Below are positions 1 to 5,453 of a DNA stretch of 5,858 nucleotides, one piece after another. Source of the stretch: an uncultured Clostridia bacterium (GTDB taxonomy: Bacteria > Bacillota > Clostridia > Oscillospirales > CAG-272); NCBI GenBank assembly GCA_947624945.1, contig CANQMJ010000144.1:1-5858 (forward strand), given 5' to 3'. Each line of letters begins with the position of its first letter. Positions within the stretch are counted from its first letter, which is position 1. A program made the translations under genes and the position numbers. The notes beneath the pieces were generated by a model. The model ran no database searches, was not told the origin of the DNA, and saw only the letters and a list, made by a program, of their open reading frames with translations.

Positions 1-32
1 TTGACTGCCCTTGCGACAGTCTTCTTTGTCAT
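1..32 (-). CDS. possible N-terminus of a divergent gene, cut by the window edge
   Basis: A minus-strand ATG at 32-30 opens a frame (MTKKTVARAV...) that runs off the left edge, so only ten full codons are visible and no family can be named. Its ATG overlaps the TGA of the short upstream frame at 29-70 in an ATGA arrangement, which would fit translational coupling. A competing start is a GTG at 36-34 in another frame (MHDKEDCRKGSQ...). A gene divergent from a TetR regulator is often its target, but that is inference here. Confidence 0.22.
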   Translation of the reverse strand, partial: MTKKTVARAV

Positions 33-70
33 GCACTTTTTTCTCTTCGGCTATTGTGCTTTTGTTTCAA
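29..70 (-). CDS. possible 13-codon leader peptide with a strong RBS and TTG start
   Basis: On the minus strand GGGAGG (83-78) lies 7 nt before a TTG at 70-68. The frame encodes MKQKHNSRREKSA and ends at TGA 31-29, overlapping the next ATG. The ribosome binding site is one of the best in the window, yet it drives only a very short frame. It could be a leader peptide coupled to the next gene, or the real start of a gene that has suffered a frameshift. The bases beyond the left edge are needed to decide. Confidence 0.25.
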   Translation of the reverse strand: MKQKHNSRREKSA

Positions 71-98
71 ACTTGATCCTCCCTAAAGTAAATTGAGA

Positions 99-127
99 AT
101 GATTGGTTCATAACAAGTTCCAATCAT
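99..127. repeat. 8-bp perfect inverted repeat, candidate operator
   Basis: ATGATTGG (99-106) and CCAATCAT (120-127) are perfect reverse complements separated by 13 bp, so the arm centres are 21 bp apart, about two helical turns. The repeat lies between the TetR promoter and the minus-strand ribosome binding site at 83-78, where a repressor or activator of the divergent gene would be expected to bind. No clear -10/-35 pair for that gene is visible, so the regulatory role is inferred from position only. Confidence 0.4.
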
Positions 128-192
128 AATCCCGGATATGACTGCCCCCGTTGAATTCAAACGTATTGCGCTTCATCACAGATAAGTTTCCC

Positions 193-221
193 TTGACAAC
201 TGCGGAGTATTGATGTATCAT
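193..221 (+). promoter_or_regulatory. SigA-type promoter of the TetR gene
   Basis: A perfect -35 box TTGACA (193-198) is followed after exactly 17 bp by TATCAT (216-221), one mismatch from the consensus -10. It points at the TetR gene; the start of transcription would fall near 228, giving a leader of roughly 70 nt. The -10 box is inside the palindrome at 214-231. Confidence 0.75.
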
Positions 222-231
222 ATTTGATACA
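214..231. promoter_or_regulatory. TetR-type operator overlapping the -10 box
   Basis: TGTATCATATTTGATACA is a perfect inverted repeat with 7-bp arms TGTATCA/TGATACA and a 4-bp centre. Size and symmetry fit a TetR-family dimer site, and its position over the -10 box would let the regulator block its own transcription. A further partial half-site, GTGTATC (233-239), follows on the downstream side and might allow a second dimer. Autoregulation is inferred from this layout and from common TetR-family practice. Confidence 0.7.
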
Positions 232-301
232 AGTGTATCGCACGTAGCGACAAATGTCAATATCTGCGGCAAAAATGGGACAAACGGGAGGATTATGTAT
301 C

Positions 302-784
302 ATGGAAACCGGCTATGTAGTAGAGAAGATCACAGACGGACTGCTGGATCTGATGAAAGAAAAACCTTTTGAGGAAATAACAGTCAGTGATATTGTTCGG
401 AGAGCCGAGGTGGGTCGGGCCTCCTTCTACCGTCATTTTGACACAAAAGAAGCGGTGATGCGTCATCACTTAGCGATGCTTTTGAAAGAATGGGGCCGCG
501 AATTTGAAGCCATTGGAAAACCGGAGGAATTGATGCCAAGTCTGCTGCGACACTTTTATGGTCATAGAAATTTCTATCTGCTGCTTCATCGCTGCGGAAT
601 GAATCATTATCTTCTTGAGGCGATCCGAGACACAATGGAATTGGACAATAAATCGGATGACGAAGTGTTTCCCTTAAGCTGCTTTGCAGGGGGACTATAC
701 GGTCTGGTGGATGAGTGGATGAGACGAGGAATGGTCATTTCACCGGAGAAACTGAGTCCTGAATTTATGTGGTTTATTAAATGA
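302..784 (+). CDS. TetR/AcrR-family transcriptional regulator
   Basis: A 160-residue DNA-binding repressor-like protein. Residues about 8-50 form the TetR N-terminal domain: the helix-turn-helix runs from FEEITVSDI (23-31) through VGRASFYRHF (37-46), with the typical SFYRHF recognition end followed by DTKEAV. The rest is helical and ends with the C-terminal pattern CFAGGLYGLVDEWMRRGM (127-144), common in short TetR proteins of Bacillota. The start at 302 is preferred because GGGAGG (286-291) lies 10 nt upstream; in-frame ATGs at 254 and 275 lack such a site and would add a tail unlike the family. At 160 residues it is somewhat short for TetR proteins but looks complete. It has its own promoter with an overlapping palindrome, so it is probably self-repressed. 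The ligand and target genes are unknown; the left-edge divergent gene is a candidate target. It converges with a decayed relative only 16 bp downstream. Confidence 0.9.
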   Translation: METGYVVEKITDGLLDLMKEKPFEEITVSDIVRRAEVGRASFYRHFDTKEAVMRHHLAMLLKEWGREFEAIGKPEELMPSLLRHFYGHRNFYLLLHRCGMNHYLLEAIRDTMELDNKSDDEVFPLSCFAGGLYGLVDEWMRRGMVISPEKLSPEFMWFIK

Positions 785-800
785 GAAATCTATATTTTTA

Positions 801-1142
801 TTATATCTTTGTATTTGTGAAAAATTTGAGGAGGTCGCTACCGGAATCAGGCATTCCCCGTTTCATCCATTCGATCATCCGGCCGAATATCCCATATGCC
901 CAAAACGATTTCATGTATGCTGCAATGTTTGCCGTTTCGGGAGAAATTTTAATGGCGTTAAGAATCGTTTCCTGCATGATCTAGATCATTCCCGCATGAT
1001 AAAGAATGGTATAAAACTCTTTATGTGTTCTGTGAAAATCAAGATGAAACCGCAAAAGATGCATATAACAGATGATAGCGTTCATAAAGCAAAGGATAAG
1101 CTGCTGAACAGAATAATACAAATTATCCCGTAAATTGACGAT
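801..1142 (-). pseudogene. decayed C-terminal half of a second TetR-family regulator
   Basis: Read on the minus strand from 1142 to 801, one frame gives a TetR-like C-terminal domain interrupted by a single in-frame TAG at 983-981. Upstream of that stop is HLDFHRTHKEFYTILYHAGM; downstream is MQETILNAIKISPETA and then KSFWAYGIFGRMIEWMKRGM. The last two stretches match in order FYLLLHRCGM and CFAGGLYGLVDEWMRRGM of the intact TetR protein next door. The frame is closed upstream by TAA at 1145-1143, and no helix-turn-helix can be found in any minus-strand frame between there and about 1260, so roughly the first 50 residues are gone. Without a DNA-binding domain, promoter or start codon it cannot be a working regulator. 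It lies tail to tail with the intact gene but is clearly diverged from it, so it is a paralogue or an unrelated family member, not a recent duplicate. Confidence 0.75.
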
Positions 1143-1236
1143 TTACATCATTCGTTAGGTTTCCCTGTGTACTAATCACGGTGTTCACGCTGACGCGCGT
1201 ATACCGCATCCGTCCCGCAGGGCAGGGAGTGTGTAG

Positions 1237-1332
1237 ATGAGTGCATATAAGATACTATGGTTTATGTGTCTCGTCTTCTCTTTCCCGATATTATTTTTTC
1301 CTATGGGAAGTTCACTGCACCCGGCGCGATGA
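1237..1332 (+). CDS. possible 31-residue hydrophobic membrane peptide
   Basis: ATG at 1237 follows AGGGAG (1224-1229) with 7 nt spacing. The frame encodes MSAYKILWFMCLVFSFPILF, then FPMGSSLHPAR, and stops at TGA 1330-1332. Residues about 5-22 are almost all hydrophobic, with a Lys at position 5 and an Arg at the end, as in a single-span membrane micropeptide. A stem-loop with a T-rich tail follows within a few bases. Small peptides with this build occur as type I toxins and as accessory membrane peptides, but the sequence matches none that I recognise. No convincing promoter is visible upstream and the frame is short enough to be chance. It lies in the junction zone between the TetR remnant and the conjugation genes. 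Confidence 0.3.
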   Translation: MSAYKILWFMCLVFSFPILFFPMGSSLHPAR

Positions 1333-1334
1333 CA

Positions 1335-1376
1335 GGTGGCACCTTCCACCAAGACGGCATAAATGCCTCTTGGCGG
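1335..1376. repeat. long imperfect stem-loop with a competing hairpin, possible terminator
   Basis: CCACCAAGA (1346-1354) pairs with TCTTGGCGG (1368-1376), and inside it GGCA (1356-1359) pairs with TGCC (1364-1367). One base (C1355) is bulged; the one mismatch becomes a G·U pair when transcribed from the minus strand. A second hairpin, GGTGG (1335-1339) with CCACC (1346-1350), shares the CCACC arm, so the two exclude each other. On the plus strand a T-rich run (1383-1394) follows after about 6 nt, a weak intrinsic-terminator layout. On the minus strand the structure lies just after the stop of the HTH gene, without a T-run. It may end plus-strand transcription, protect the 3' end of the transfer mRNA, or be a recombination remnant. 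Confidence 0.5.
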
Positions 1377-1396
1377 CGTGTGTCTTTTTCTTTTCG

Positions 1397-1657
1397 TCAG
1401 AGCGTCCGGAGCTTGAAAAGCAGGCTGCTCTTGCCGCCTTTTTCGCGGTAGCGCTGCTCGGATTCAACGAGCCCTTCACGGCGGAGATCGTGAAGAGCTC
1501 GTCTGACCGTTGATTCCGACAGCTTAAGATCGCGCGCTATCGTCGGTATCGCGGGCCAGCATTCGCCGTCCTTGTTCGCGCGATCAAAGAGGTATACATA
1601 CACCGCCACGGCACGGTGCGGAAGATCTGAGCGGTAGAGAAAATCAAGACGGCTCAC
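1397..1657 (-). CDS. small winged helix-turn-helix protein of a conjugative element
   Basis: An 86-residue protein made almost entirely of one winged HTH domain of the HTH_36 type: DFLYRSDLPHRAVAVYVYL (5-23), then CWPAIPTIARDLKLSESTV (33-51) holding the turn, a recognition helix ending in RRALHDLRREGLVE, and a short basic wing EQRYREKGGKSSLLFKL. Proteins like this sit beside the coupling protein in many Clostridia integrative elements and probably bind DNA to regulate transfer genes or assist processing; the exact role is not known. The preferred start is GTG at 1657, which overlaps the end of the coupling-protein gene by 14 bp and begins MSRLDFLYRSDLPH. An ATG at 1732 in the same frame would add 25 Arg-rich residues that are merely the other frame of the coupling-protein tail. 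The ribosome binding site before the GTG is weak, so translational coupling is likely. Confidence 0.72.
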   Translation of the reverse strand: MSRLDFLYRSDLPHRAVAVYVYLFDRANKDGECWPAIPTIARDLKLSESTVRRALHDLRREGLVESEQRYREKGGKSSLLFKLRTL

Positions 1658-3533
1658 CCGACTGCTCGCTTTCGTTCGTCCTGAGACTGTTGCCGCCCGG
1701 TGATATTTTCTCTTTCTTCTTCGGCGACTCATCCATGACCATGCTTTCGCTTTGACCGCGCGAATCGGCAGTGTCGCGCTTTTTCGGTTCGGGATCAGGA
1801 ATCATACTCATCCCGTATTTCCGTATGATCCCGTCAACGATCTCATTTTTGTCCGCATATTTGACAATACGGTTGCCGTGTTCCGCGACTGTGTACGGAT
1901 GCTCTTTGTCAAACTCTATTGCCCATTTGAAGAAAAGTTTGAGCTTGACCTTCATCGGATGCTCGCCCGTTTTCATCACGATAAACTGTCCTTTGGGCAG
2001 GCTTTTCAGTTCATCCGGCGTCATAAGCGGACGCTCTATCATCTGAAGCGACTGCGTCGGATCGTTTTTTCCGCGCGAGACGGAGCCGGACAGGACTGTC
2101 CTGCTGCCGAGAGCTTTTGACAGCCTCTCTGCCGACGAACTGTTAGGGGCGAATCCGCCGAACAGCGTGAGCTGTGTGTTGTCGACGATTATCTCGGAGC
2201 CTTCCTTGCCGTAGTTTTTGTCAAGTTGAGCAAACGACTGTATGATCGGCACGATTTGAAGTCCGCGTGAACGAGAAGCAGAGAACATCATCTCGGCGGA
2301 TTCTATCTTCGGCAAGGTACCGAACTCGTCGCAGAAGAATATGCAGCGATTCTTCAAGCGTCCTTTGTTCTCGTCCGCGACCGACAATATCTCGCGGTAA
2401 AGCTGCTGTATTATGAGCGATATCATAAAGAACATATTCGGGTTTTCCTCCGGCATCACGATGAATATAGCAGACTTCTCGGAGCAGAAGCTTTCCGCGT
2501 CTATCTCTGTGTCGAAGCAGAGAAGCTGTTCAAGCTCCGAATCGAGGAACGCATTCAACCTCGACAATGCCGTCGACATGACGGATGCCATCGACTGCTC
2601 CGAGCTGTTGAGCGCCGCTCCCGCGTACCACCTCGCCTTATGATCGGGCGGCAGAAGCTCCATGAGCTGTTGGAACTGATTCTTGCCTTTCTTCTGTGAC
2701 GGAGCGAGAAGCTCCTGTATAACCTTAAATACGGAGACGATATGCCTCTTTGCGGGTTCGCAGAACTCCGCGACGAGCAGTATCGTTGCTGTCAAAAGTC
2801 CCTCGGCCGCATCGTAGAAGTACGCATTTTGCCCGAAGCTGCTGCCGTCCATGCCCGACAGGATTATCGTCTTGGATATGATCTTTGCATATTTCTCCGC
2901 CTTTAACTTGTAGACGAGCATATCGTGATCTTCCGCATATAAGTCCGTGTACTTGTTGACAAGATGTAAAAGATTATTCCCGCATGAGCGCGTCGGATTG
3001 CGCAGATCTATCACCGACACCTTGTATCCGTATCCTTCCGCGATCGTTCCATAGTTGCGGACTACGTCGCCCTTCGTGTCCGTCGACAGAAACGACATCC
3101 CGCTCGCGCAGGCATATTCGATGCAGGGGTACAGCCAGTACGCAGTCTTACCGACGCCTGCCGCGCCTATCATGAGCGCGTGAACGTCGCCGGTATCGAC
3201 GAGCGCAGTCGTGCTGTCACCGTGTCCGACGCACCCGACGACGATCCCCTGCGGTAGAGCTTCATCGGCTTTATGTTTTTTCGGCTTGCCCGATACAGAC
3301 GGTACAAGCCCGTTCGCCGCCTGCTTGCGCCATCTCTGAGGCGTAAACGGGATATGCCTGTACGTCCGCCGTATTTCCGATTTTGTCGCCCATCGCGCAG
3401 TCCCGTGCTGTCCGTCGCCGACCGTGCGCGACTTTATACCGTTAAGCGTGTTGTTCTGCGACGCGAATATGATAATCGCAAGGACTGCCGCCATAGCGCC
3501 TGCGGCGACTATGAGAACTGTAATTCCCGACAT
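1644..3533 (-). CDS. VirD4/TraG-type conjugative coupling ATPase (T4CP)
   Basis: A 629-residue type IV coupling protein, the ring ATPase that brings the relaxase-DNA complex to the mating channel at the inner membrane. Residues 4-24 form one hydrophobic membrane helix; many VirD4 proteins have two. Walker A is GAAGVGKT (123-130), followed by DTKGD (152-156). Walker B is CIFFCDEFG (397-405) with Asp402-Glu403, and then SRSRGLQIVPIIQSFAQLD (420-438), the conserved VirD4 region after Walker B with its sensor-like Gln432. The last 50 residues are Lys/Ser-rich and look disordered, a plausible partner-binding tail. Length and motif order fit the VirD4-like group of Clostridia elements. The ATG at 3533 is preceded by GGCGGTGA (3544-3537) and overlaps the end of the TOPRIM gene by 25 bp; the 3' end overlaps the HTH gene. 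All catalytic motifs are present, so it should be functional if made. Relaxase, VirB4 and channel genes are outside the window or lost. Confidence 0.93.
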   Translation of the reverse strand: MSGITVLIVAAGAMAAVLAIIIFASQNNTLNGIKSRTVGDGQHGTARWATKSEIRRTYRHIPFTPQRWRKQAANGLVPSVSGKPKKHKADEALPQGIVVGCVGHGDSTTALVDTGDVHALMIGAAGVGKTAYWLYPCIEYACASGMSFLSTDTKGDVVRNYGTIAEGYGYKVSVIDLRNPTRSCGNNLLHLVNKYTDLYAEDHDMLVYKLKAEKYAKIISKTIILSGMDGSSFGQNAYFYDAAEGLLTATILLVAEFCEPAKRHIVSVFKVIQELLAPSQKKGKNQFQQLMELLPPDHKARWYAGAALNSSEQSMASVMSTALSRLNAFLDSELEQLLCFDTEIDAESFCSEKSAIFIVMPEENPNMFFMISLIIQQLYREILSVADENKGRLKNRCIFFCDEFGTLPKIESAEMMFSASRSRGLQIVPIIQSFAQLDKNYGKEGSEIIVDNTQLTLFGGFAPNSSSAERLSKALGSRTVLSGSVSRGKNDPTQSLQMIERPLMTPDELKSLPKGQFIVMKTGEHPMKVKLKLFFKWAIEFDKEHPYTVAEHGNRIVKYADKNEIVDGIIRKYGMSMIPDPEPKKRDTADSRGQSESMVMDESPKKKEKISPGGNSLRTNESEQSGEPS

Positions 3534-4429
3534 TCGTCACCGCCCGTATTTGTCAAATCCTCGTTCCAGTCCTTGTGTTTCGGAACAAGAATACTTGTGG
3601 TCACCCCTTTTGTCACGAACAGCTTGTCGCTTATGCGACGCTCCGCCGACTGTCCTGCCGCGTCGTTGTCAAGGCATAAAAACACCTCGTTTATGTCGGG
3701 ACGGTCGTTCAGAAACTGAAAAAGCACCCTGTCCGCAACGGAACAGGCTGCCGCATAATTGTGTTCGTACCATTTGTTTTTATGCATCGAAATAAACGAC
3801 ATCATATCGATCGGCGCTTCAAACAGATAGAGCCGATCGCTCGTCCCTCTCCAGTTGAAGCTGTATTCGGGTTCGCTGCCCGGAACGCTGCACTTGAACG
3901 TACTCGACGATCCCGTGCCTCGCATATGAGCATGGCGCGGTGTGCCGTCCTTGTCGTACCCCACGAACACGGCATTGTGATGCTCTGCCGACTCATATAT
4001 GAGTCCGCGCCGCGCGAATTCGCAGATGATGTCCCGGTCGATGCCGCGCTGCATTAGCAGATACGCGAACGCCCGGCGCATATTGTCGTTCTTTTTCGGC
4101 AGCACAAATTCGGGTTTTGGAGCCAAATCACGCTCCGTTTGTACTGTGGAGATCGCCTGCGCAGTCCCGCCGCCGAGCAGAAGCATTACTGCCTCGGCAT
4201 ATGACTTGTCGAAATATTTCTTCACGAAACCGACTGCGTCGCCGCCTTGCTGCTCGTAGTGGCTGAACCAAAGGTTTCCGCGTATCAGCACCTTATCGGC
4301 ACCGTCGCGCCATTCGTATTGATTGCCAACGCGCTTTAAAGTTTCACCTTGTGCAGTCAAAAACTCCGCTATGTCAGCGCTGTGAGCTTGTTCTTTTTGT
4401 TCGTTTGTGAATCGGATATATCTTGACAA
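3509..4429 (-). CDS. TOPRIM/DUF3991 primase-like protein of a conjugative element, TTG start
   Basis: A 306-residue protein with three parts. Residues about 17-86 resemble the CHC2 zinc domain of DnaG-type primases in layout (DIAEFL...GGDAVGFVKKYF...SYAEAVMLLLG) but contain no cysteine at all, so the metal site is lost. Residues about 115-175 match the DUF3991-type middle region (RRAFAYLLMQRGID...). Residues about 198-285 form a TOPRIM fold: FEAPIDMMSF with Glu204 and Asp208, and CLDNDAAGQSAERR with Asp254, Asp256 and Gly259, the metal-binding acidic residues of primases and topoisomerases. It probably acts on the transferred DNA strand, perhaps in primer synthesis, but the reaction is not proven for this family. 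The start is TTG at 4429, with GGAGG (4441-4437) 7 nt upstream; an ATG at 4540 in the same frame is rejected because its 37 extra codons read through two terminator hairpins and the end of the kinase gene. The 3' end overlaps the coupling-protein gene by 25 bp. Confidence 0.85.
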   Translation of the reverse strand: MSRYIRFTNEQKEQAHSADIAEFLTAQGETLKRVGNQYEWRDGADKVLIRGNLWFSHYEQQGGDAVGFVKKYFDKSYAEAVMLLLGGGTAQAISTVQTERDLAPKPEFVLPKKNDNMRRAFAYLLMQRGIDRDIICEFARRGLIYESAEHHNAVFVGYDKDGTPRHAHMRGTGSSSTFKCSVPGSEPEYSFNWRGTSDRLYLFEAPIDMMSFISMHKNKWYEHNYAAACSVADRVLFQFLNDRPDINEVFLCLDNDAAGQSAERRISDKLFVTKGVTTSILVPKHKDWNEDLTNTGGDECRELQFS

Positions 4430-4436
4430 TAATTTA

Positions 4437-4441
4437 CCTCC
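4437..4441 (-). promoter_or_regulatory. RBS fixing the TTG start of the TOPRIM gene
   Basis: GGAGG on the minus strand, 7 nt before TTG 4429-4427. It is a perfect Shine-Dalgarno core at normal spacing and there is no other start with a site nearby, so it decides the start. It begins only 4 nt after the T-run of the terminator-like hairpin at 4446-4469. Confidence 0.8.
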
Positions 4442-4445
4442 AAAT

Positions 4446-4469
4446 AAAAAATCCCCGTATAAACGAGGA
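4446..4469 (-). terminator. second, weaker intrinsic terminator or attenuator
   Basis: On the minus strand TCCTCG and CGGGGA form a 6-bp stem (one G·U pair) around the loop TTTATA, followed at once by six T residues. It comes after the stronger hairpin at 4474-4498 and ends 4 nt before the ribosome binding site of the TOPRIM gene. The stem is short, so efficiency may be low or conditional. Confidence 0.55.
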
Positions 4470-4473
4470 AAGA

Positions 4474-4498
4474 AAAACCGCCGGCTTACGGCGGTTTT
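4474..4498 (-). terminator. intrinsic terminator after the kinase gene
   Basis: AAAACCGCCG and CGGCGGTTTT form a perfect 10-bp stem with a 5-nt loop. On the minus strand it ends in a run of five T, 16 nt beyond the kinase stop codon. The A/T flanks make it potentially active in both directions. It would end the antitoxin-kinase transcript and separate it from the transfer genes. Confidence 0.85.
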
Positions 4499-4514
4499 GA
4501 TCTGTTCTTTTATG

Positions 4515-5120
4515 TCAGTCCTTTTCAAATTTCTCAGCATATCTGCCCTGACACAGCTGCTCTATCATTTGCAAAGGCCAAACGTCCGACGGATAAACTT
4601 CCGTTACGCCGTTTGCTTTTTGAATGATCTTGTGTGGTTCACCCTCTGTGCGGTCACGCGAATTGTCGTACACATAAAGCTCGTCACACAGTTCAATAAG
4701 CCTCGGAAACAGCTTCAGCGATCTGCAATATCGCTCGACAACTTTCTCGGGCGGGACATCGTTTCCGTTCCACCTGTTGCGCTTTATTACCCTTTCGACA
4801 TTTATCTGCGGGTCTGTCGTCAGGACAAATATACACGCTATCGAATATCCTTTTTCCTTTGCCTTTTCCATCAAAATATAGTTTCTGTCTGTCGAAAGAA
4901 GCGTTTCAAACGTAAAATCCATACGTTCGGATAGAAGATATTTTCTTGTTGCCTCGGCTGTTCTCGACGCTTCGAGCGATGTACAGCCGAGTTCAGTCTG
5001 TATTTCGTCCGCGTTTACATAGTGTCCGATAACGTGAAATTCGGACGTGATCGTACTCTTTCCCGATCCGTTCGGTCCCGCAAACACGAGCATTATCGGA
5101 TTGCGCGCCGTGTCATTCAT
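4515..5120 (-). CDS. zeta/PezT-like P-loop kinase, probable toxin
   Basis: A 201-residue single-domain P-loop kinase of the zeta-toxin type. Walker A is GPNGSGKST (15-23); VNADEIQTELG (35-45) holds the conserved Asp of the substrate site; FTFETLLST (69-77) matches the family's F-x-F-E-T-x-x-S signature; Arg110, Arg114 and the stretch NGNDVPPEKVVERYCRSLK (118-136) match the lid and arginine region. Classical zeta toxins phosphorylate UDP-N-acetylglucosamine and so stop cell-wall synthesis; short zeta-like kinases of this kind are less studied and their substrate is not certain. The ATG at 5120 overlaps the end of the antitoxin gene by 8 bp, a normal toxin-antitoxin arrangement, and a strong terminator follows the stop. 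All catalytic motifs are intact. Its partner is not an epsilon/PezA protein but a DinJ-type one. It probably serves as an addiction module that stabilises the element; a host-defence or other kinase role remains possible. Confidence 0.85.
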   Translation of the reverse strand: MNDTARNPIMLVFAGPNGSGKSTITSEFHVIGHYVNADEIQTELGCTSLEASRTAEATRKYLLSERMDFTFETLLSTDRNYILMEKAKEKGYSIACIFVLTTDPQINVERVIKRNRWNGNDVPPEKVVERYCRSLKLFPRLIELCDELYVYDNSRDRTEGEPHKIIQKANGVTEVYPSDVWPLQMIEQLCQGRYAEKFEKD

Positions 5121-5412
5121 CTGTTTTTACGGTTATAAGCTTGTTCGTTTTCGGGTCGATATAGCAAAAATGCTTCGGGCGTCCGCTGTTGTCTTTATCG
5201 GTAACCGCTTTTTTTACGGCAAAGTCAAGCTCTTTCGGATCGATCAGCGTCCCGCTCGAAGGAGCCACAACGTCGAACGGGAATCCGTTTTCCGCGACGA
5301 ATCTTTTTAAGAATACGTTTATCGCCGTGCTGAGCGGGATCCCGATCAGGTCGGCGACGGTTTCCGCCTGATGCTTCAGTTCGTCATCCAGTCTTGTTGA
5401 TACGGTAGCCAT
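5113..5412 (-). CDS. RelB/DinJ-type ribbon-helix-helix antitoxin
   Basis: A 99-residue protein. Residues 1-45 are a RelB/DinJ ribbon-helix-helix domain: the strand TVSTRLDDELK (3-13), helix QAETVADLIG, then IPLSTAINVFLKRFVAENGFPF (25-46). Such domains dimerise on operator DNA and the C-terminal part covers the toxin. Here the C-terminal half (about 47-99), with ELDFAVKKAV and HFCYIDPKTNKLITVKTDE, does not look like the usual DinJ tail that folds over YafQ, which fits a different partner. ATG at 5412 is chosen because GAGGTGA (5424-5418) lies 5 nt upstream; a GTG at 5421 in the same frame sits inside that site. Transcription should start from the perfect SigA-type promoter just upstream. The kinase gene overlaps its 3' end, so the two are made together, and the antitoxin with or without toxin probably represses the pair. 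Confidence 0.85.
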   Translation of the reverse strand: MATVSTRLDDELKHQAETVADLIGIPLSTAINVFLKRFVAENGFPFDVVAPSSGTLIDPKELDFAVKKAVTDKDNSGRPKHFCYIDPKTNKLITVKTDE

Positions 5413-5453
5413 ATATATCACCTCAAATTGATTGTGTTCTTTGCTCCGCTTTT

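Noticed and set aside
254..301. Upstream in-frame ATGs of the TetR gene at 254 and 275
   Set aside because: Neither has a Shine-Dalgarno site; GGGAGG at 286-291 selects the ATG at 302, and the extra residues do not fit the family.
781..984. Plus-strand 67-codon frame overlapping the TetR stop (ATGA)
   Set aside because: It is antisense to the clear TetR C-terminal remnant on the minus strand and has no ribosome binding site or family resemblance of its own.
1123..1209. Minus-strand 28-codon frame beginning MRYTRVSVNTVIST
   Set aside because: Short, no good ribosome binding site, no recognised family, and it overlaps the TetR remnant frame.
3273..3795. Plus-strand frames antisense to the coupling and TOPRIM genes
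   Set aside because: Arg/Ser/Pro-rich low-complexity products typical of antisense shadows in G/C-rich coding DNA.
4430..4540. ATG start at 4540 for the TOPRIM gene
   Set aside because: The added codons run through the kinase 3' end and both terminator hairpins; the TTG at 4429 has a perfect ribosome binding site.
4407..4934. Plus-strand 175-codon frame antisense to the kinase and TOPRIM genes
   Set aside because: Shadow of two well-supported minus-strand genes; no domain signature.
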